Origin: Thiotrichaceae bacterium
GTDB taxonomy: Bacteria; Pseudomonadota; Gammaproteobacteria; Beggiatoales; Beggiatoaceae
Direction: 5' to 3'
Length of the DNA stretch: 44,032 nucleotides
NCBI GenBank assembly: GCA_028688145.1
Contig: JAQTYU010000019.1
Coordinates: 1-44,032 of the forward strand
Shown piece by piece: positions 9,340 to 17,499 of the stretch. The notes under the pieces are model-generated. The model was not told where the DNA came from. It did not search any database and was given only the letters and a program-made list of their open reading frames with translations. How positions within the stretch are numbered: the stretch's first letter is position 1; each line of letters opens with the position of its first letter. Made by a program: the position numbers and the translations under genes.

Positions 9340-9480
9340 AAGCTTATGCAAACCGTTTGTACGAGAAACAATTTGAGCAACTTAACAATACGTTTTAGTC
9401 ATTTAGTGCAGAAAAAGTTATCTTTCTCCAAAAAGATAACAAATCACATCGAAATTATCTTTTTTCATTAACTATTACAA
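9340..9480 (+). pseudogene. IS1-type transposase C-terminal remnant
   Basis: The plus-strand frame reads RFSHLVQKKLSFSKKITNHI followed by a short tail. This aligns with the C-terminus of IS1-family transposases (RQRVSRLVRKTLSFSKKLENHIGAI pattern). The catalytic part is missing and the ends cannot be placed exactly. The palindrome GTTATCTTT/AAAGATAAC at 9417-9440 lies inside this coding remnant. The rest of 9225-9571 is AT-rich and shows no other gene; it should contain the gltX promoter. Confidence 0.55.
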
Positions 9481-9571
9481 GCAATGATTACTTTTTTAGC
9501 ACGAGTATATTTTTTAATCACAAATTTATTTCTTATCACATTAGTAATTACGAACATTGAATACTCAAACT

Positions 9572-10981
9572 ATGACAAATCCCCCGATTAAAACCCGTTT
9601 TGCCCCCAGCCCCACAGGTTTCATGCACCTTGGCAACGCCCGCACTGCCTTATTTAACGCCTTATTTGCCTATCAAATGGGCGGCGTATTTTTACTGCGG
9701 ATTGAAGACACCGACATTGAACGCAGCACCGACGAATTCGCGCAGCAATTAATGCAGGATTTACGTTGGTTAGGATTGGACTGGCAAGAAGGCGCGTCCG
9801 TTGGCGGCAGTGGCGAACCTTATTATCAAGCGCAACGCGGCGAAATTTATGCAAAATATTACAATGAGTTAAGTGAAAATAAATTAGCTTATCCTTGTTT
9901 TTGCACCCCCGCCGAATTGGAATTATCGCGCAAAGTCCAACGCCTTTCTGGGCAAGCCCCGCGCTATGCAGGCACTTGTGCGCATTTAAGCCCCGCTGAT
10001 GTGGAAAAAAAGCTCGCCCAAGGATTGAAGCCAACTTTACGTTTTCGTGTGCCCCGTGGTGAAAAAGTCCAATTTCCCGATATTGTGCGTGGAATGCAAA
10101 CTTTTGACAGCGATGATTTAGGCGATTTCATTATTCGGCGCGGTGATGGCGGCTCTGCCTTCTTTTTCTGTAATGCGATTGATGATTCTTTGATGAATGT
10201 CTCTCACGTATTGCGCGGCGAAGACCATTTGACAAATACCCCGCGTCAAATTTTGATATTACAAGCCTTAAAACTGAAAATTCCAAGTTATGGACATATT
10301 TCGATGATTTTAGGGAACGATGGCACGCCTTTATCCAAGCGTAATGGCAGCCAAGGCATTAAAGATTTAAAAGAAAAAGGCTGGCGTGCAGAAAGCGTGG
10401 TCAATTATTTGGCGCGTTTGGGACATGCCTACACCGAAGAAAAAGGCTTCTTGCCTTTGGCAGATTTGGCGCGGGATTTCTCGCTAGAACGCCTCGGTAA
10501 AGCCCCTGCACGTTATGATGAAAATCAATTGCGTCACTGGCAATCAGAAGCGATGTTGACTTGCCAAGCTTCAGAACTTTGGGAAGGTATGGGCGAAGAG
10601 GTTTATCAACTCGTGCCTGCTGTTCAAAAAGATGCTTTTATCAGTGCCGTGCGCGCTAATATTTTATTCCCACAAGATGCGCTGGCATGGGCGAAAATGC
10701 TGTTTACAGATGAGTTACATTACAGCGATGAAGCCCGTGAAGTCACTGCCAATGCAGGCAAGGCTTTTTTTGAACATGCCTTAGTTGCCTTGGAAAATAG
10801 TCAAGCTGACTATAAACAACTGATTGAGCAATTAAAGCAAAGTGCGGGGGTGAAGGGTAAGGCTTTATTTATGCCTTTACGCGCGGCTTTGACGGGGGAA
10901 ACCCACGGTCCTGAAATGGCAAATTTACTGCCTTTGATGGGTGTGGCACGGGCGCGGGCGCGTTTGCAACACTGGGCTTAG
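9572..10981 (+). CDS. gltX: Glutamyl-tRNA synthetase
   Basis: Class I synthetase charging tRNA-Glu, 469 residues, the usual bacterial length. The nucleotide-binding motif is PSPTGFMHLGNARTALFN (HIGH variant HLGN) and the KMSKS counterpart is PLSKRNGSQG. The zinc-site region shows CFCTPAELE with a further TCAHL. The ATG at 9572 gives MTNPPIKTRFAPSPTG, matching family N-termini; a TTG five codons earlier is possible. It is followed by aroE after 10 bases. Confidence 0.95.
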   Translation: MTNPPIKTRFAPSPTGFMHLGNARTALFNALFAYQMGGVFLLRIEDTDIERSTDEFAQQLMQDLRWLGLDWQEGASVGGSGEPYYQAQRGEIYAKYYNELSENKLAYPCFCTPAELELSRKVQRLSGQAPRYAGTCAHLSPADVEKKLAQGLKPTLRFRVPRGEKVQFPDIVRGMQTFDSDDLGDFIIRRGDGGSAFFFCNAIDDSLMNVSHVLRGEDHLTNTPRQILILQALKLKIPSYGHISMILGNDGTPLSKRNGSQGIKDLKEKGWRAESVVNYLARLGHAYTEEKGFLPLADLARDFSLERLGKAPARYDENQLRHWQSEAMLTCQASELWEGMGEEVYQLVPAVQKDAFISAVRANILFPQDALAWAKMLFTDELHYSDEAREVTANAGKAFFEHALVALENSQADYKQLIEQLKQSAGVKGKALFMPLRAALTGETHGPEMANLLPLMGVARARARLQHWA

Positions 10982-10991
10982 GGGAAAAATG

Positions 10992-11906
10992 ATGGATCGT
11001 TATGCAGTTTTCGGAAATCCGATTGCACACAGTAAATCTCCAAAAATACACAGTTTATTTGCCAAACAAACCGCGCAAAATCTGAGTTATGAGGCGATTT
11101 TAGCTGCGACAGAAACAGGTGCATTTGAAAAGGCAGTCTTGGCATTTCAGGCGGCAGGCGGCAAAGGTTTAAATGTGACTGTGCCGTTTAAACAAGCCGC
11201 GTGGGCTTTGGCGACGCAACGCACGCCGCGTGCGGAACGGGCGGGCGCGGTGAATACGCTGTGGTTTGATGAAAAAGGTGCGTGCTGTGGCGATAATACC
11301 GATGGTGTGGGCTTGGTGCGTGATTTATTAGAAAATCATAAGATTATCTTAGAAAACCAGCGCGTGTTGATTTTGGGGGCAGGCGGAGCGGTGCGCGGGA
11401 TTTTAGAGCCGATTTTGGCTGAGCGTCCCAGCGCGTGTGTGATTGCAAATCGCACTTTGTCGAAGGCTCAGGAATTGGTGAAATTGTTTCCTGAACGGCG
11501 TTTACATGCCTGTGAATATGCGGCATTGGCGGGGCAAAATTTTGATGTGGTGATTAATGGCACCTCCGCCAGTTTGCAGGGCGAGGTGCCGCCTTTACCT
11601 GAAAATTTGTTCAGTTTAAGCAGTTGGGCGTATGACCTGATGTATGCAGCGACGGCTACGCCATTCATGACCTGGGCGCAAACGGCGGGCGCGGGTGAAG
11701 TGCGCGATGGTTTGGGCATGTTGGTCGAACAGGCTGCAGAAGCATTTTACCTTTGGCGCGGCGTGCGTCCTGAAACTGCCAGTGTGATTGCGCAATTGCG
11801 GGCAGAATTACATGGCAAGTCTGAAGTGGAAATTGGTGGGCGCGATGGTTTAGAACCGACCCGTTTTGGGGATTGGGAGAAGTCGGGGCGGTGTATTGAT
11901 TTTTAG
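10992..11906 (+). CDS. aroE: Shikimate dehydrogenase AroE fused to a C-terminal DUF1674 (SDHAF4-like) tail
   Basis: Residues 1 to about 275 are AroE, which reduces 3-dehydroshikimate to shikimate with NADPH. The shikimate site is NPIAHSKSPKIH, the catalytic lysine lies in NVTVPFKQAAW, the dinucleotide loop is LGAGGAVRG and the adenosine-phosphate site is ANRTLSKAQ. AroE normally ends near QLRAEL. Here about 30 residues follow, and the last 24 carry GRDGLEPTRFGDWEKSGRC, the signature of DUF1674, the succinate dehydrogenase assembly factor 4 family. The frame is open throughout, so this is a real fusion in this DNA. The ATG at 10992 has AGGGG eight bases upstream; ATG at 10989 is also possible. 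AroE call near certain, tail call strong. Confidence 0.92.
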   Translation: MDRYAVFGNPIAHSKSPKIHSLFAKQTAQNLSYEAILAATETGAFEKAVLAFQAAGGKGLNVTVPFKQAAWALATQRTPRAERAGAVNTLWFDEKGACCGDNTDGVGLVRDLLENHKIILENQRVLILGAGGAVRGILEPILAERPSACVIANRTLSKAQELVKLFPERRLHACEYAALAGQNFDVVINGTSASLQGEVPPLPENLFSLSSWAYDLMYAATATPFMTWAQTAGAGEVRDGLGMLVEQAAEAFYLWRGVRPETASVIAQLRAELHGKSEVEIGGRDGLEPTRFGDWEKSGRCIDF

Positions 11907-11932
11907 GTTTTTTGAATCCTAAATTGTGATTT

Positions 11933-11971
11933 CAAGACCTGACGGGTATTTAACCAGCTTTTCAGGTCTTG
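11933..11971 (+). terminator. Probable terminator after aroE
   Basis: A perfect 10-bp inverted repeat CAAGACCTGA (11933-11942) and TCAGGTCTTG (11962-11971) with a 19-base loop. A short GTTTTTGG follows some bases later. It sits 27 bases after the aroE stop. The loop is long and the T-run short and not immediate, so termination is likely but not certain. Confidence 0.5.
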
Positions 11972-12000
11972 TAAGCTCAGTTTTTGGTAGTGCTAAAGAA

Positions 12001-12134
12001 GGAGTGATTTGTTGTAATGGTTAATGAAATAAATGATAGCTCCGATATGATTTTCTAACTTCTTTGGAGAAAGATAAAGTTTTTCTCGCTAACCGACTCA
12101 CTCGCTGTCTTAATGTTTTGTTAAATTTCTCAAT
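12001..12134 (-). pseudogene. IS1-type transposase C-terminal remnant with one frameshift
   Basis: The minus strand gives IEKFNKTLRQRVSRLARKT, then LSFSK. A one-base shift is then needed to continue KLENHIGAIIYFINHYNKS. That is the C-terminus of an IS1-family transposase. It has the opposite orientation to the remnant at 9340-9480, so the two flank gltX-aroE as inverted copies. From 12135 to 12475 I find no gene; a TAGATAAT near 12451 and AGGAAACAG before the next start look like promoter and ribosome-site elements. Confidence 0.7.
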
Positions 12135-12475
12135 AATCAGGGGAACTACATTTAATGGAGATTACGCCCGCAATGTTGCCTAATTTTGAGAAAATGGCTT
12201 TGTGTAATGCGATTTTGGGGTTTTGTGTGTTGGATGAGTTTAGAGTTGTTTAGGGTTTGCGGTACGCGCATATATCAACTAGAATGAATCTCCATCATAT
12301 TTTTAGCATAAAACTGCTTTAAATTTATAGGCTAAATTAGGGAGTTGGAAACGACTTTCATCGCGTATGAAAGAAATATCTTTGTAAAATGGATTTGGCG
12401 ATAGGGTGTTACGGTATACAATTCCAAGCTTGTATGTTTGCTCTTGATTAGGTAGATAATAGGAAACAGATAATT

Positions 12476-13882
12476 ATGCGTGTAAAGATTAAGAATATTG
12501 GAGTGTTAAGACAAGCTGAGTTTACACTTGGTGAGATGACCATTTTGTGCGGTGAAAACAATACTGGTAAAACATATGCAACTTATGCTCTGTTTGGTTT
12601 TTTAGATCAACTAGCTACATCCAGCAATATATCATCTGATGATATTTTAAATAATGAAGAATTGGAAACTCTACTTAATCAAGGAGTTTACCAAATTGAC
12701 CTTCATAATTATCTTGAAAAGGTTCCGTTTATACTAAAAAAAATGTGTCAGCTTTATACTAAAAATTTAGCAAAAGTATTTGCTGCACCAGAAGAGAGGT
12801 TCAGTAATAGTGAATTTTTGGTTGATATTGATATCCAATCTATTCAATTACCAAATAATTATGTAAAGAGAGTAAGCATTGGATCAAATGAATTTTTGTC
12901 TGTTGAGAAAAAAGATCATTCTTTGATTATCACGTTGCTCGCAGAAAAACAACATATGGAAGAAATTCCTGATCATATCCGCGAATTTATTGTTAGAGAA
13001 GTTATTGAAGAGGTACTTGAGGAGATTATTTTTTCTTCTTCTTCGTTCCTATCTCATGTGTTTATTGCAAGTGCAGAACGGACAGGGGCGGCTATTTTTC
13101 GCAAGGAATTGAACTTTGCACGTAATCGCTTATTACAAAAAATGAGTCAATACAAAGATATAAATCCGCGTGATTTACTATCTGAAGCTTATCAAGATTA
13201 TGCTTTACCAGTAAATAAAAATGTTGATTTCACTAGAAACTTAGAAAGTATTGCTAAACATAATAGTTTCATTACAGAAAAGTACTCAGAAATTCTGCAA
13301 GATTTTTCTGATATTATTGGTGGAAAATACATTGTTACTAATCGTGATGAATTATATTTTTCCCCAACAGGAGGGAAGCGCGTTAAATTGACAATGGGTG
13401 AAAGCTCTAGTGCCGTGCGTTCGTTGCTAGACATTGGTTTTTATTTAAAACATGTGGCTCAAGAAGGAGATTTGCTGATAGTAGATGAGCCTGAACTCAA
13501 TTTACATCCTGAAAATCAACGTCGAATTGCACGTTTGTTTGCTCGTTTAGTCAATATTGGAATAAAGGTTTTTATTACTACACACAGCGATTATATTATT
13601 AAAGAATTGAACACGCTGATTCTGCTAAAAGAGAGTGATCCGCGTCTGAAACAAATTAGAGAAAAAGAAGGTTATCAAACCTCTGAATTATTGCAGGCAT
13701 CCCAAATTAAAATGTACATTGCAGAAGAAGCACTTGTAAAGTTAGATGATGCTCAACGTAAAGTTCGCTGCCAAACATTAACGCCAGCGGTGATTACAGA
13801 TGAATCAGGTATTGAGGCTCGTAGCTTTGATAAAACTATAGATACAATGAATCGCATTCAAGATGAAATTTTATGGGGATGA
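12476..13882 (+). CDS. AAA/ABC-type (OLD-like) P-loop ATPase of a putative defence cassette
   Basis: A 468-residue SMC/ABC-like ATPase of the AAA_15/AAA_21 class found in many anti-phage systems. Walker A GENNTGKT is at residues 26-33, directly after an N-terminal MRVKIKNIGVLRQAEFTLGE. A helical insert follows. The signature-like LTMGESSSAVRSLLDIG, Walker B LLIVDEPELNLHP (D337, E338) and switch FITTHSDYI come next, with a 90-residue C-terminal part that shows no TOPRIM motifs. AGGAAACAG precedes the ATG. It is visibly more AT-rich than its neighbours, and an IS1 remnant lies upstream. The next gene begins 3 bases after its stop. No housekeeping homologue is recognisable, so a defence or toxin-like role is inference from architecture. 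Confidence 0.8.
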   Translation: MRVKIKNIGVLRQAEFTLGEMTILCGENNTGKTYATYALFGFLDQLATSSNISSDDILNNEELETLLNQGVYQIDLHNYLEKVPFILKKMCQLYTKNLAKVFAAPEERFSNSEFLVDIDIQSIQLPNNYVKRVSIGSNEFLSVEKKDHSLIITLLAEKQHMEEIPDHIREFIVREVIEEVLEEIIFSSSSFLSHVFIASAERTGAAIFRKELNFARNRLLQKMSQYKDINPRDLLSEAYQDYALPVNKNVDFTRNLESIAKHNSFITEKYSEILQDFSDIIGGKYIVTNRDELYFSPTGGKRVKLTMGESSSAVRSLLDIGFYLKHVAQEGDLLIVDEPELNLHPENQRRIARLFARLVNIGIKVFITTHSDYIIKELNTLILLKESDPRLKQIREKEGYQTSELLQASQIKMYIAEEALVKLDDAQRKVRCQTLTPAVITDESGIEARSFDKTIDTMNRIQDEILWG

Positions 13883-13885
13883 AAA

Positions 13886-14476
13886 ATGTCTTTGACAGAT
13901 ATTCAAATTTTAAAGGACATGTTTATCGATAATGTAGTGAGTAGTGATATTAAGGAAACCACTGAAGGCAACGAACTAGAACTGAGTGAACCTAACCAAC
14001 CAGAATACAAAGTAGTGATAAAAAAAGTACCAGATCAAGGTAGCTTGATTGTCATTAAAACTGATAAATTTGAAGCACCTAAGAGTTTATTTAGAGGCAG
14101 TCGAGATGAGTGTAAAAGAGCAGACTTCATGTTAATTGACACAGAAAAAATGTATGTTACTTTCGTGGAAATGAAGTCAGGGAAAAATGAGAAAGAAGCA
14201 ATCGCACAATTGAGAGGTGCACAATGTTTGTTTATTTATTGTAGAGAAATAGGACGTGTCTTTTGGGAGCAGACTTCTTTTTTAGAAAATTATGAACATC
14301 GCTTTGTGATAATTAAAGAGATAAAAACTAGTATAAAACTTAGATCATCTACAGTGAATTCTGCTAATGGTAAACGTGGAAAACAAACTTCTACTAATCA
14401 ACATGGCAAACCTGATCAGCCTCTTAAAATTAAATCCCACTTGGTACATTATGGGTATTTATTATATGAAAATTAA
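13886..14476 (+). CDS. Putative PD-(D/E)XK nuclease partner of the ATPase
   Basis: A 196-residue protein I do not recognise as a named family. The central part reads RADFMLID (D80), then VTFVEMKSG (E95, K97) on a predicted strand, followed by AIAQLRGAQ (Q108). That spacing, D-x14-E-x-K then a helix with glutamine, is the pattern of PD-(D/E)XK nuclease folds. The N-terminal half is rich in charged strands and the C-terminus (residues 150-180) is low-complexity and polar. It starts 3 bases after the ATPase stop, with GGGGATGAAAA as ribosome site. The DNA is AT-rich like its partner. The nuclease call is pattern-based and untested. Confidence 0.6.
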   Translation: MSLTDIQILKDMFIDNVVSSDIKETTEGNELELSEPNQPEYKVVIKKVPDQGSLIVIKTDKFEAPKSLFRGSRDECKRADFMLIDTEKMYVTFVEMKSGKNEKEAIAQLRGAQCLFIYCREIGRVFWEQTSFLENYEHRFVIIKEIKTSIKLRSSTVNSANGKRGKQTSTNQHGKPDQPLKIKSHLVHYGYLLYEN

Positions 14477-14514
14477 AGCCACATGAACTGACTAAAAAAC
14501 GTGATAAGCAAGCG

Positions 14515-14546
14515 TAGGGTGTATAAGCATAGCGTCATACACCCTA
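14515..14546. terminator. TAGGGTGTAT hairpin between convergent genes
   Basis: TAGGGTGTAT (14515-14524) and ATACACCCTA (14537-14546) form a perfect 10-bp stem with a 12-base loop, followed by AAAAATT and preceded by A-rich DNA. It lies between the convergent nuclease gene and metH and could terminate both. The same stem occurs inside the small element at 38006-38134, and its left half at 17271-17280, so it is also a dispersed repeat. Confidence 0.55.
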
Positions 14547-14605
14547 AAAATTAAAACAACTCATATCCTACTCGAGAAAAAACCTAGCAGGTCTAAAAAA
14601 CTATT

Positions 14606-17152
14606 CTACAACCCCTGCGCCTTCCCCGTCACAATCTCATCCATCAAGCGCAAACCTGCAAACGCATCTTTGGCATAATGCACATTTTCCGACACGGTAT
14701 AACTGGCGCGACAATCAGTTTCCACATAGCGACGTGTCAACGCAGCCCCACCCAAAATCACAGGCGTACAAATCCCAAGGCGTTTCATTTCCTCAAGGTT
14801 TTCCCGCATGATGACCGTAGATTTCACCAACAAGCCCGACATCCCAATCGCATCCGCATTATTGGCTTTGGCAGCGTCGATGATGTTTTGCAAGGGCTGT
14901 TTAATCCCCAAATTAATCACTTTATAGCCATTATTGGTTAAAATGATGTCAACCAGATTTTTTCCAATATCATGCACATCGCCTTTCACCGTAGCGAGCA
15001 CCATAATTCCCTTCTCTTGCCCTGCAACTCGTTCCATAAAAGGTTCTAAAATCGCAACCGCCGCTTTCATAGTTTCAGCGGATTGCAGCACGAAAGGCAA
15101 CTGCATTTGACCTGAACCGAATAATTCCCCAACAATCCGCATTCCTTCTAATAAAAAGGTATTGATAATTTCCAAAGGTGGATATTTTTCCATCGCCTTG
15201 TGCAAATCATCTTGCAGCCCTTGTTTGTCGCCGTCCACAATGCGCTGAGTCAAAGCCTCTTCCACCGTGGTGGCTTTTTGGCGCACGGTTTCCACCAGTT
15301 TCACATCTTTGAACAAGTCCACAAAATACAGCAGCGGGTCTCTGCCTTCGCGTACTACATTGAAAATTAAGTCTTCAGCGGCTTCACGGTGCACGGGGTC
15401 GATTTTATGCAAGGGCATAATTTTCGAGACGTGAATAATCGCTGCGGTCATGCCGCGTTGAAAAGCATGGTGTAAAAATACCGAATTCAACACATGCCGC
15501 GCCGCCGCATTCAAGCCGAAAGAAATATTCGACAAACCGAGCATGATTTGACACTCGGGCATGGCTTTGGCAATCGCTTCGATGGCGTTCAAGGTATTTA
15601 CGCCGTGCATCCGATCCGCTTCCATGCCCGTGCAAATGGTGAAAGTCAGTGGGTCAAAAATTAAATCGGAGGGCGGCAAACCCTGCGCCACGGCAAAATT
15701 AAACAAGCGCGTGGCGATGCGTAATTTATCCTCGACTTCTTTCGCCATGCCCTCTTCATCAATGGTCAATGCCACCACCGCCGCGCCAAATTGCTTGGCA
15801 AGTTTTAACACGGTGTGCGCTTTTTCTTCACCATCTTCAAAGTTGATGGAGTTAATGATGCTTTTGCCGCCCAAATATTTGAGTGCGGTTTCCAACACGA
15901 TAGTTTCGGTGGAATCTACGACCAAGGGCACGCTGACTTGTCCACGGTAGCGCGTCACTAATTCGGTCATGTCGCTGGCTTCGGGTCTGCCGACGTAAGC
16001 GGCGCATAAATCCAAGGCGTGCGAGCCTTCGCGCACTTGGTCGCGTCCGATAGCGGTGAGTGCGTCCCAATCTTCAGCGGCTAATAAATCACGGAATTTT
16101 TTCGAGCCGTTGGCATTGGAGCGTTCTCCGATGGCAAACACCGTATTTTCTTGGCGCAAATCTACGGAAGTGTATAAGGAGCTGACGGCGGGGGTTAATT
16201 TCACCTCGCGCACTTTGGGGGCGGGATTGGGGCGAGCATCTAACATTTTCCGCAAGGCGGCAACGTGTGCAGGCGTAGTGCCACAACAGCCGCCAATTAA
16301 ATTCACGCCGTCTTCTTCCACAAAACGCGACTGCCAATCTGCCAATTCTGGGGCGAGTAGCGGATATTCGGTTTTGCCATCCACTAATAAAGGTAAACCT
16401 GCATTGGGCATGATTGAAATCATACCGGGCCAGTTGTCGCCTAAATATTTGACGTGTTCGGACATTTCGACGGGGCCCGTGGCGCAGTTTAAGCCAATCG
16501 CGTCTACGTCCATCGCTGCCAAGGCGGTGACTGCACAACCAATATCTGAGCCGACCAGCATCGTGCCTGTGGTTTCGATGGTGACTTGTGCAATGATGGG
16601 TAAAGTCACGCCGCGTTCTGCAAAGGCAATCCGACAGCCTTGAATGGCGGTTTTAATCGTCAATAAATCTTGATGGGTTTCGAGCAGCATCGCGTCTACG
16701 CCGCCATCGATTAAGCCGCGTGCTTGTTCGGCGTAAGAATCGACTAACACGTCATAAGTGGTGTGTCCTAAACTGGGCAATTTTGTCCCAGGTCCAATTG
16801 AACCCAATACATAGCGCGGCCATTGTTCAGTGTGAAATTCTGCGGCGACGGCGCGGGCTTGTTCTGCTGCAAGTTTGTTTAATTCGTAAGTGCGTTCGAC
16901 TAAATCGAATTCGACAAAAACGACTTTATTCGCCCCGAAAGTGTTGGTTTCGACGCAATCTGCGCCCGCTGCAAAGTAGGTGCGGTGCATTTGCATCACG
17001 AAATCGGGACGGGTGACGCATAAAATTTCTGAGCAGTTTTCTAAGCCCAGAAAGTCTTTTTCAACATCCCAGTCTACGGCTTGAATCAGTGTGCCTGTGC
17101 CGCCATCACACAGTAAAACGCGTTGTTTGAGACGTTCTAAAAATTTCATCAT
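14606..17152 (-). CDS. metH: Cobalamin-dependent methionine synthase, short form without reactivation domain
   Basis: Transfers methyl from methyltetrahydrofolate via cobalamin to homocysteine. About 848 residues. The homocysteine domain (about 1-320) has zinc cysteines in GLNCATGP and GGCCGTTP. The pterin domain (about 340-620) contains IGERSNANGSKKF, and the helical cap (about 640-720) precedes the cobalamin domain with GDVHDIGKN (His is the lower cobalt ligand), SGL and GGAAL. The protein stops at the end of the B12 domain. The AdoMet-binding reactivation domain present in E. coli MetH (1227 residues) is absent. No downstream gene on this strand supplies it. The start could be ATG 17152 or 17149. 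No B12 riboswitch was visible upstream. Confidence 0.93.
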   Translation of the reverse strand: MMKFLERLKQRVLLCDGGTGTLIQAVDWDVEKDFLGLENCSEILCVTRPDFVMQMHRTYFAAGADCVETNTFGANKVVFVEFDLVERTYELNKLAAEQARAVAAEFHTEQWPRYVLGSIGPGTKLPSLGHTTYDVLVDSYAEQARGLIDGGVDAMLLETHQDLLTIKTAIQGCRIAFAERGVTLPIIAQVTIETTGTMLVGSDIGCAVTALAAMDVDAIGLNCATGPVEMSEHVKYLGDNWPGMISIMPNAGLPLLVDGKTEYPLLAPELADWQSRFVEEDGVNLIGGCCGTTPAHVAALRKMLDARPNPAPKVREVKLTPAVSSLYTSVDLRQENTVFAIGERSNANGSKKFRDLLAAEDWDALTAIGRDQVREGSHALDLCAAYVGRPEASDMTELVTRYRGQVSVPLVVDSTETIVLETALKYLGGKSIINSINFEDGEEKAHTVLKLAKQFGAAVVALTIDEEGMAKEVEDKLRIATRLFNFAVAQGLPPSDLIFDPLTFTICTGMEADRMHGVNTLNAIEAIAKAMPECQIMLGLSNISFGLNAAARHVLNSVFLHHAFQRGMTAAIIHVSKIMPLHKIDPVHREAAEDLIFNVVREGRDPLLYFVDLFKDVKLVETVRQKATTVEEALTQRIVDGDKQGLQDDLHKAMEKYPPLEIINTFLLEGMRIVGELFGSGQMQLPFVLQSAETMKAAVAILEPFMERVAGQEKGIMVLATVKGDVHDIGKNLVDIILTNNGYKVINLGIKQPLQNIIDAAKANNADAIGMSGLLVKSTVIMRENLEEMKRLGICTPVILGGAALTRRYVETDCRASYTVSENVHYAKDAFAGLRLMDEIVTGKAQGL

Positions 17153-17215
17153 CAATTCTCTTTATTTATAGGTCGAAGTTTTGGATATAAGAGTATTTTA
17201 AATTAATTTTAATGA

Positions 17216-17302
17216 TAGGAGTCACGCAGTTGAATTAATAACATTTTAATTTAAAAGGCTTTATTAAGCGTAGGGTGTATAAATTCAATAGCGTAATTCC
17301 TA
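17216..17302. mobile_element. Decayed copy of the TA-flanked small element
   Basis: GGAGTCACGCAGTTGA (17218-17233) and, inverted with three mismatches, TCAATAGCGTAATTCC (17285-17300) bound an 83-bp piece flanked by TA on both sides. Inside is TAGGGTGTAT, the left arm of the hairpin carried by the intact copy at 38006-38134. It seems to have lost the right part of the hairpin. From 17303 to about 17499 nothing recognisable is seen. Confidence 0.65.
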
Positions 17303-17499
17303 AATGATACAGTTTTTGGGAAAAGAGCTAAAACACAATTAATATGTGCTGAGGAACAAAGTGCGTCATTCGCGTAAAAGCTGCGAATCTCGATTGATGC
17401 ACCTTTCATGCTCGTGTTAAAGTTTTACAGGATAGCAGCCTACTATAGAACCGATTTGAAGTCTTGTGTAAGATGTAAAAGATGAGGGATAGAGAATCA

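Noticed and set aside
9417..9440. GTTATCTTT/AAAGATAAC palindrome as an attenuator of gltX
   Set aside because: It lies inside the coding remnant of the IS1-type transposase (LSFSKK block), which explains it; no leader peptide or T-run accompanies it.
9256..9471. 71-codon open frame before gltX
   Set aside because: Its second half is the IS1-type remnant; the first half has no support as a gene.
12135..12475. Possible upstream third gene of the ATPase-nuclease cassette
   Set aside because: All frames are short and interrupted; only promoter-like elements are visible.
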